The notes under the pieces are model-generated. The model had not been told where the DNA came from and did no database searches. It saw only the letters and a list, made by a program, of their open reading frames with translations. Position numbers and translations under genes: made by a program. Positions 23,925 to 24,083 of a stretch of DNA of 24,083 nucleotides are shown here, piece after piece. This DNA is from RUG12461 sp045661345 (GTDB lineage Bacteria > Bacillota > Clostridia > Lachnospirales > Lachnospiraceae). Numbering within the stretch: position 1 is the stretch's first letter; each line of letters starts with the position of its first letter. Where the stretch lies: the NCBI GenBank assembly GCA_045661345.1, contig JAZRFM010000037.1, positions 1-24,083 on the forward strand, in the 5' to 3' direction.

Positions 23925-24083
23925 CTCCGCCGGGCTCCTGCCCCCTCCCGGCATGTCAGGTTGTATGAAAATGACGCTCACTCATTTCGGGGCATGGCTT
24001 CTCTAAGCATTTGCGCCAGATTGCTTCCACCGTACGCAAACGGTACCAACGCGCCTTCCATGGCGCATGGTACCTGGATTCGC
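23925..24083 (-). repeat. Structured interspersed repeat, copy 2 (inverted, cut by window end)
   Basis: Read on the - strand this matches 488-650. The first 43 bases are identical; then come a conserved TGCG loop, GC(G/T)CAAATGC, CCGAAA, an ATGTC/ACATG-type segment and GCCCGGCGG. Two stems are kept by paired base changes relative to copy 1: ACCGT/ACGGT here against ACCGG/CCGGT, and AAATG/CATTT here against AAACC/GGTTT. A GCCGGG/CCCGGC hairpin lies at its far end. It starts about 40 bases after tex. The left arm of the element lies beyond the window. The stem CCCGT/ACGGG at 23888-23909 lies between tex and the repeat. Confidence 0.75.

Overview
The window looks like a chromosomal segment of a Gram-positive, low-to-moderate GC Clostridia member, most likely Lachnospiraceae. 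This is inferred from the gene order CdaR-type regulator, ftsE, ftsX, coiled-coil M23 hydrolase, Ctp protease, prfB, together with strong AGGAGG-type ribosome sites and sigma-A promoters. No rRNA, tRNA, CRISPR array, phage gene or transposase was seen. Almost all genes are on the + strand; three small membrane or metalloprotease-like genes are on the - strand.

Layout: 1-713 is a gene-free block of hairpin-rich repeats. 820-2460 is a secreted SH3/NlpC-P60 wall hydrolase with a near-perfect promoter and a clear terminator. 2461-2901 is an intergenic stretch with a cluster of DnaA-box-like 9-mers and a promoter. 2902-9914 carries a degenerate WecG/TagA-like protein, a CdaR/PucR-type regulator, ftsE, ftsX, an EnvC/PcsB-like hydrolase, a C-terminal processing protease and prfB, which is read through a +1 frameshift at an unusual UAA stop. 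10004-13116 is a membrane-stress-type trio resembling Bacillus YdjI, YdjG and YdjH (SPFH protein, zinc-ribbon membrane protein, TPM-domain protein). Homoserine dehydrogenase and glycerol kinase follow. 15852-17137 (-) holds a DUF975 membrane protein and an SprA-like HExxH protein, divergent from a DUF2752 protein. 17611-21202 holds an alpha/beta hydrolase, a membrane-anchored MurF-like ligase and a D-Ala-D-Ala ligase. A small DUF4190-like membrane protein (-) and tex (+) diverge from 21626-21744. The window ends in a second, inverted copy of the repeat seen at its start.

Much of the region serves the envelope. FtsEX probably controls the adjacent M23 hydrolase, Ctp may process an extracytoplasmic protein, the NlpC/P60 protein cuts stem peptides, and MurF/Ddl make and attach D-Ala-D-Ala. 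The most noteworthy signals are a structured interspersed repeat whose two copies show compensatory stem changes, the prfB UAA frameshift site, the DnaA-box cluster away from dnaA, and a ribosome binding site placed in the loop of a perfect hairpin before the CdaR-type gene.
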